From positions 1,240,001 to 1,304,000 of the forward strand of contig NZ_JAUSXK010000001.1 of the NCBI RefSeq assembly GCF_030815955.1: 64,000 bases of DNA, given 5' to 3'. The notes under the pieces were generated by a model that made no database searches, had not been told where the DNA came from, and was given only the letters and a program-made list of their open reading frames with translations. The translations under genes and the position numbers were made by a program. The DNA is from Microbacterium murale. GTDB lineage: Bacteria > Actinomycetota > Actinomycetes > Actinomycetales > Microbacteriaceae. Below, in pieces: positions 60,022 through 64,000 of this stretch. Numbering within the stretch: position 1 is the stretch's first letter; each line of letters begins with the position of its first letter.

Positions 60022-60890
60022 CAACGCTCGAAACCATCGCCCGCCCCTCCGGCGGTTTCGCCATGGTCGCCATGGATCAGAGGGAAAGCCTGCGGCACAT
60101 GTTCGACCTCGCGGGGCGCGGACGCCCGGAGGACGAGGTGCTCATCGACTTCAAGGTCGCCGTCGCCGCGGAACTCGGTCCGCTTGCCTCGGGGTTCCTC
60201 GCCGACCGGCAGTTCGGGTTCGATCGAGTCAGCGCGGCTGTCCCCGAATCGACAGGGCTGATCCTCGCAGTCGATGCGCTCGATCAGGTCGAGGGCGGCC
60301 CCGTCGAGGACACCGCACTCGACGAGGCTGTTCTCGAAGAGCTCCCGGCGGGCGTCGACGCGATCAAGCTGCTGGTCATCTGGCGGCGCGACGAGAAGCG
60401 TGAGGCACGTGCGGAACTCGCGTCGCGCTTCATCGCGGAGGCCCGCGCGCGCGGAGTGCTCTCGGTGCTGGAGCCGGTCGTGCGCGCGGCACCCGGCGAG
60501 ACGGACTTCGATGCGGATGCTGCGATCCGCGAGGCTGCGCGTGAACTCTCGGCCCTCGATCCGGACCTCTACAAGTCGCAGGTTCCGATGGCGGGCGCAG
60601 GCACCGAGGCGGAGCAGCGGACGGCGAGTGCCGCTCTGAACGAATGCATGAGCAGACCCTGGGTCGTGCTGTCGCAGGGCGTCGAGCGGGAGCGGTTCGC
60701 GGATGCCGTGCGCGCCGCCTGCCTGGAAGGGGCGAGTGGTTTCCTCGCCGGACGGGCGCTGTGGAGCGATGTCGTCAGCCAGAACGACGTGCGATCGGAG
60801 CTGCGCGCACGGTCGATCGATCGGCTCAGGACCCTCGCAGACGTGGTCGATGAGCATGCACGCTCGTGGCGTGATTGGAGCAGGGCATGA
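60018..60890 (+). CDS. YihT/LacD-type class I ketose-phosphate aldolase
   Basis: Schiff-base aldolase of 290 residues. It shares a long run of features with sulfofructosephosphate aldolase YihT: SGGFAMVAMDQRESLRHMF, DFKV, IKLLVIWRRDE, LSVLEPVVR, Schiff-base Lys186 in DLYKSQVP, and GASGFLAGRALW. Tagatose-1,6-bisphosphate aldolases (LacD) are the wider relatives. Since no sulfoquinovose isomerase or sulfolactaldehyde enzyme is nearby and the kinase is FGGY-type, the natural substrate may be a different ketose 1-phosphate. It overlaps both neighbours (ATGA). Confidence 0.87.
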   Translation: MTTLETIARPSGGFAMVAMDQRESLRHMFDLAGRGRPEDEVLIDFKVAVAAELGPLASGFLADRQFGFDRVSAAVPESTGLILAVDALDQVEGGPVEDTALDEAVLEELPAGVDAIKLLVIWRRDEKREARAELASRFIAEARARGVLSVLEPVVRAAPGETDFDADAAIREAARELSALDPDLYKSQVPMAGAGTEAEQRTASAALNECMSRPWVVLSQGVERERFADAVRAACLEGASGFLAGRALWSDVVSQNDVRSELRARSIDRLRTLADVVDEHARSWRDWSRA

Positions 60891-61531
60891 TCCGCATCGG
60901 AGCGCTGCACACGGTACCCGCGCTCGTGCCGGTCTTCAACGACCTGCTGCTCGCCCGGCGCCACGACCTCGACATCGTGCATGTCGCGGATGCCTCGCTG
61001 CTGTCGCGCGCGGTCGCTCACGGGGTCACCGAGGATGTGCACGCGACGCTGCGCGATCACCTGACCTCGCTGCGCAGTGCGGGCGCCGCGGCTGTACTCG
61101 TGACCTGTTCGTCGATCGGCGAGGCCGCGGTCCACGCGGCGCAGGCGGTCGATGTGCCGCTCGTTCGCGTCGATGCGGCGATGGCCGCGGAGGCCGTCGA
61201 TCGGGCCGTGGCCGGCGGCAGCAGAGTGCTCGTGCTGGCGACCCTGGCTGCGACGCTCGGACCGACGACGCGTCTGGTCGAGGCCGCCGCCAGAACGGTT
61301 GGCGCGGTATCTGTCGAATCACGCGTGGTGGAGGGCGCGGCGGCTGCGCGCAGCGCCGGCGACCTCGAGACGCACGACGCACTGATCGCCGCAGCCGTCA
61401 CCGAAGCCGGGGATGCGGATGCGATCGTGCTTGCGCAGGCGTCGATGGCATCCGGTGCGGGCGATGATCATCGTGCGCTCACCTCGCCGGAATCGGGCGC
61501 AGCGGCGTTCGTCTCGGCCTTGCGCCGCTGA
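60887..61531 (+). CDS. Asp/Glu/hydantoin racemase-family protein
   Basis: A 214-residue protein of the aspartate/glutamate racemase fold. The first catalytic Cys site is present (VLVTCSSIGEAAVHAA); at the second site the usual Cys is replaced (VLAQASMASGAG). Single-Cys members act as decarboxylases or isomerases rather than racemases. The ATG overlaps the aldolase stop as ATGA; it is the last gene of the operon. Confidence 0.8.
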   Translation: MIRIGALHTVPALVPVFNDLLLARRHDLDIVHVADASLLSRAVAHGVTEDVHATLRDHLTSLRSAGAAAVLVTCSSIGEAAVHAAQAVDVPLVRVDAAMAAEAVDRAVAGGSRVLVLATLAATLGPTTRLVEAAARTVGAVSVESRVVEGAAAARSAGDLETHDALIAAAVTEAGDADAIVLAQASMASGAGDDHRALTSPESGAAAFVSALRR

Positions 61532-61568
61532 CTGACCACGCATGCTCGGCATTGTCGGAGACCTCCCC

Positions 61569-61574
61569 TAGTCT
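61569..61574 (+). promoter_or_regulatory. Leaderless -10 box for the DUF1801 gene
   Basis: TAGTCT is 6 nt before the ATG at 61581. Confidence 0.5.
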
Positions 61575-61580
61575 CGCCCT

Positions 61581-61973
61581 ATGCCAGAGCGCTTCGCCAC
61601 TGTCGACGATTTCCTCGCTTCGCTGCAGCCGCAACGACGCGCCGACGTCGACTCGATGCGTGCACTCGTGCAACACGCCGAACCGGAGCTGACCGAGATC
61701 GTCAAATGGAACTCACCCGACTACACGCTCGACGGCGTCGACCGGCTGACGATCAACGCGGCAGGCAGAGGGCCCGTGCGACTCATCCTGCACTTCGGCA
61801 CCGACCGGGCTGAAGACAAGGCCGCCGCGCCGACGTTCGGGGGCGATCCCGATGGCCTGCTGACATGGCATTCGGATATTCGGGCCAGTCTCGCACTGCC
61901 GAACGATGCCGACCTCGCCGGTGCACGCGACCCGATCATCTCGGTCATCCGGGCTTGGCTGGCTGAGGAGTAG
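61581..61973 (+). CDS. DUF1801 (YdhG-like) domain protein
   Basis: A 130-residue protein of the DUF1801/YdhG fold. Family blocks: LQPQRRADVDSMRALVQHAEPELTE, VKWNSPDYTLDG and RLILHFGTDR. Function unknown. The inverted repeat of the HNH unit starts 31 bp after its stop. Confidence 0.85.
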   Translation: MPERFATVDDFLASLQPQRRADVDSMRALVQHAEPELTEIVKWNSPDYTLDGVDRLTINAAGRGPVRLILHFGTDRAEDKAAAPTFGGDPDGLLTWHSDIRASLALPNDADLAGARDPIISVIRAWLAEE

Positions 61974-62004
61974 ACGCGCTGCCCGCTGTCTCGTCACGCA
62001 TCGT

Positions 62005-62023
62005 CTAGATGAGTGAGTCCGAT
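62005..62023 (+). repeat. Left terminal inverted repeat of the HNH unit
   Basis: Nineteen bases (CTAGATGAGTGAGTCCGAT) identical to the complement of the right end; the following GGGT is also shared after one mismatch. Confidence 0.75.
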
Positions 62024-62187
62024 TGGGTTCAGTGGTCGTGGGTGATGAGTGAGCGCTTTGGCGGGTGCGTTGGTGAGATGCCCCGCCCGGATGCGATGAG
62101 GTGACGGTGTGGCGAGCCAATTAGACCCATCCACCTAGGGGCGGGCGCTCAGGTTCGCCGTGCTCAGAGGGCCGTCGGCCGCAACGA

Positions 62188-63519
62188 TCAGAAGGGTGCT
62201 TCGGATGGCATGCGGTCGGCGACGTCGTCGAGGGTGACGTATGTGGCGACGCCCGGTGGGCGATCGACGTAGATCCTGCCGGTGGGGCTGGTCCATTCCA
62301 GCACGCCACCGCCGAGTTGTCGCACCTTCCATGGCGTCTGATGCTTCGTCACATGATGTCGGCGGCAGAAATCGGCCAGATTGGCGACGGTCGTCGCACC
62401 ACCGTGCGCATGATCGATCGTGTGATCGTCGTCGCACAGCCTTGCCACCAGTCGGCATCCGGGGAACCTGCAGCGCCGATCTCTGGCTCGCAGATACCGA
62501 CGCATCTCGGACGAGGGGCGATATCTGTCGACTCCGAGCACCATCCCCGACGCCGGATGCGTGAAGACTCGATCGAAACCGGGAGCGTTGCCGACCAGGA
62601 TCCGCGCGGTCGCAGGATCGACCGGGCCGACGCCCTCCAGATGCGCGGGAGAAGCGATCTCGTCAGGGTCGGTCAGGCTCAGCGCCGGGACCGTGATGTC
62701 GATGTGCGCGCGGATCTCTCCGAGCAGCCCGTCTTCGGTCTCATGCCCGGTAGGAGTGCCCGTGAGGATCAGATCGGCGAGCAGATCGAACCGCAGTTGA
62801 TTCATCGACCTCTCGTCTGCGAAGTCATCCGCCACGGCATCCGCCGGAGCACCACCGCACTCCTTCGCGAGCCGCGCGTTCTCCGCCTTGACCTTCAGGC
62901 CCATCTGCGTCGCCCTGTCGTGCATGCCGTTGACGATCGCGCTCGGTCCGAACATCGTGAGTTCGCTCATGCCGTCGTCGCGCCCGCGCACCCACGCTCC
63001 GCGCTTCTCGCGCGCTTCGCGATGCCGCTCAGCGAACGAGGTCGCGCGGAAGAGCTCGGCCGTCTGCGCGGCGAACGGACGCAGCCTGTTCGGGGATTCG
63101 ACCTCGGCGCGCGCGACCACAATCGCTTCGTAACGCGCCCTGTTCTCAGCATCCTCGATCTGCTCACCGGCATCCATGATGACCCGCACATGGACCTGCG
63201 AGATGTGACCCGCGGCGAACGATGCCGCCGTCACAGGAAAGCACTCCTGAAGCATTGCAGCGGCGCCTATGTGCGACTCGATCGTCCGATCGCTCAACCG
63301 CAGCGCGGAACCGATCTCGGTCGCGATCGCTCGCTGCGACATCTCCCGCGAATCGACAGAGTCGAACGGCTCATCATCAGCGATGCGCGAAGCCGTCGCC
63401 AACAGCGCCGACTTCGTCGCCATCAACTGGTTGATCGTCTGTTCCACCGACGAGAGCGTCGTGACGACGTCTTCGAGCAGCGCGTTCAGCACCGGAGAAG
63501 TCATCGTCGAAATGTTCAT
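62188..63519 (-). CDS. DUF222 / HNH endonuclease domain protein (13E12 repeat type)
   Basis: A 443-residue protein. The DUF222 domain covers about residues 35-300 (QRAIATEIGSALRLSDRTIE, then AARRLEx-type region), and a C-terminal HNH nuclease motif follows: RDRRCRFPGCRLVARLCDDDHTIDHAHGG, with LADFCRRHH. It matches the 13E12-repeat proteins of mycobacteria, multicopy genes thought to be mobile. It lies wholly within the inverted-repeat unit. Start ATG at 63519; an internal ATG five codons on is possible. Confidence 0.9.
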   Translation of the reverse strand: MNISTMTSPVLNALLEDVVTTLSSVEQTINQLMATKSALLATASRIADDEPFDSVDSREMSQRAIATEIGSALRLSDRTIESHIGAAAMLQECFPVTAASFAAGHISQVHVRVIMDAGEQIEDAENRARYEAIVVARAEVESPNRLRPFAAQTAELFRATSFAERHREAREKRGAWVRGRDDGMSELTMFGPSAIVNGMHDRATQMGLKVKAENARLAKECGGAPADAVADDFADERSMNQLRFDLLADLILTGTPTGHETEDGLLGEIRAHIDITVPALSLTDPDEIASPAHLEGVGPVDPATARILVGNAPGFDRVFTHPASGMVLGVDRYRPSSEMRRYLRARDRRCRFPGCRLVARLCDDDHTIDHAHGGATTVANLADFCRRHHVTKHQTPWKVRQLGGGVLEWTSPTGRIYVDRPPGVATYVTLDDVADRMPSEAPF

Positions 63520-63622
63520 ATATACATTGAACTACTGGCCTCAGACATTCGTTCATAGTTATGAGAATTGACACCACGGTTCTACTCAGATGTTCTGTGG
63601 GTTCTCATCAAGAGTTGACCCG

Positions 63623-63641
63623 ATCGGACTCACTCATCTAG
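63623..63641 (-). repeat. Right terminal inverted repeat of the HNH unit
   Basis: Exact complement of the left repeat, 62 bp before the P450 start codon. Confidence 0.75.
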
Positions 63642-63703
63642 CACAAAGGATCGAACCGCGCTTCCCCCTGGAATTTCGGTTCTGCTTCCTGCACCGTTGC
63701 GGC

Positions 63704-64000
63704 ATGAGCAATCTTCTTCGCGATGACTCGGTCTCCATCCTCACCCGCGGCTACGACTTCGGTGCGCATATCTGGCGCAGGGTGCAGGCAGGTGCGCGGT
63801 CGGCGCCCATGCGACTGCTCGGTGACGAGGCGATCCTCGTGCGCGGCGCGGAAGGCGTCGAGCTCTTCTACGACCAACGTCTCATCGGGCGCCACGGCGC
63901 CATGCCCGCGATCGTGCAGGAGACGCTCTTCGGACACGGATCGGTGCACAGCCTGGACAGTGAAGAGCACCACCATCGCAAGGCGACGTTCGTCGATGTC
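63704..64000 (+). CDS. CYP152-type fatty acid hydroxylase P450 (3'-truncated by the window)
   Basis: The first 99 codons of a cytochrome P450 peroxygenase. The sequence matches the start of CYP152 (YbdT/BSbeta-type) enzymes: SVSILTRGYDFG, MRLLGDEAILVRGAEGVELFYD, RHGAMPAIVQETLFGHGSVHSLD and EEHHHRKATF (the last includes the HxHRK pattern). Such enzymes hydroxylate fatty acids with H2O2. The haem-cysteine region is beyond the window. ATG at 63704; no strong ribosome site is seen. Confidence 0.85.
   Translation, partial: MSNLLRDDSVSILTRGYDFGAHIWRRVQAGARSAPMRLLGDEAILVRGAEGVELFYDQRLIGRHGAMPAIVQETLFGHGSVHSLDSEEHHHRKATFVDV

Larger units (their letters stand above)
62005..63641. mobile_element. 1.6-kb unit bounded by 19-bp perfect inverted repeats carrying a DUF222-HNH gene
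   Basis: CTAGATGAGTGAGTCCGAT at 62005-62023 recurs as its exact reverse complement at 63623-63641. The sole gene inside is the DUF222-HNH protein. Each outer end is the 4-bp palindrome CTAG, possibly a target-site remnant. ATGAGTGAG recurs at 62045-62053 inside the left end. This looks like a small transposable or homing unit; no transposase is present. Confidence 0.55.

Noticed and set aside
60018..60890. Assigning the operon to sulfoquinovose breakdown
   Set aside because: Only the aldolase resembles that pathway; isomerase, PfkB kinase and sulfolactaldehyde enzymes are missing in the window.
62005..63641. Insertion sequence with transposase
   Set aside because: No DDE or other transposase is encoded; only the HNH protein, so the unit is called a candidate.
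1..64000. CRISPR arrays, tRNA, rRNA, prophage modules
   Set aside because: No regularly spaced repeats, cloverleaf-like genes, rRNA sequence or phage structural genes were seen.

Overview
The window is high-GC DNA (roughly two thirds G+C or more by eye) from an actinobacterium, most likely a Microbacterium-like member of the Microbacteriaceae. Reasons: GTG starts and NTGA-type overlaps between genes; many leaderless genes with a TANNNT box 6-8 nt before the start codon; an actinobacterial paa cluster; a ClpB without N-domain behind an HspR-type HAIR site; DUF222/HNH genes; and GlxA-type and LacI/DeoR-rich catabolic regions. No rRNA, tRNA, CRISPR array, prophage or plasmid functions were seen.

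Layout. (1) 1-8692: phenylacetate catabolism. A 5'-truncated paaZ, a RecQ-like helicase on the other strand, an unknown gene, then the tightly overlapping paaABCDE-paaG run behind a TetR-type operator. (2) 8679-28827: housekeeping and accessory genes: clpB with a HAIR element, coaBC, a POT peptide transporter, a TetR/MDR-reductase pair with a perfect operator, an NRDE protein, a GlxA regulator, two glycosyltransferases, a MarR operon, mgtE behind a structured leader, a two-component system and a Tat-lipoprotein amine oxidase whose domain order looks circularly permuted. clpB and the POT gene each carry a frameshift in a GGGCGG context. (3) 28918-39143: a compact catabolic cluster of unknown substrate: XRE-cupin regulator, two class III CoA-transferases, MHS transporter, FAD oxidoreductase, CaiD-like hydratase, DapA-family lyase, atypical SDR, aldehyde dehydrogenase and a blasticidin-deaminase-like protein. 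(4) 39162-40375: a divergent RibD-like reductase/TetR pair with tandem operators. (5) 40484-52205: a sugar cluster with fucose-type isomerase, two FGGY kinases, two aldolases, an ABC importer, and LacI and DeoR regulators. (6) 52206-61531: a lactonase, then a second sugar-type ABC importer divergent from an FAD oxidoreductase - FGGY kinase - YihT-like aldolase - Asp/Glu racemase-family operon, with LacI-type operators. (7) 61581-64000: a DUF1801 gene, a DUF222-HNH gene inside a 1.6-kb unit bounded by 19-bp perfect inverted repeats, and the start of a CYP152 P450.

How it fits together. The organism imports and breaks down aromatic and carbohydrate-derived carbon. Phenylacetyl-CoA is epoxidised (PaaABCDE), isomerised (PaaG) and ring-opened (PaaZ). 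Region 3 looks like activation of an organic acid to a CoA ester, oxidation/hydration, aldol cleavage and aldehyde oxidation. Regions 5 and 6 follow an import - isomerise or oxidise - phosphorylate - aldol-cleave logic. The substrates of regions 3, 5 and 6 cannot be named from sequence alone. Gene starts were chosen from visible ribosome-binding sites, start/stop overlaps or leaderless -10 boxes.
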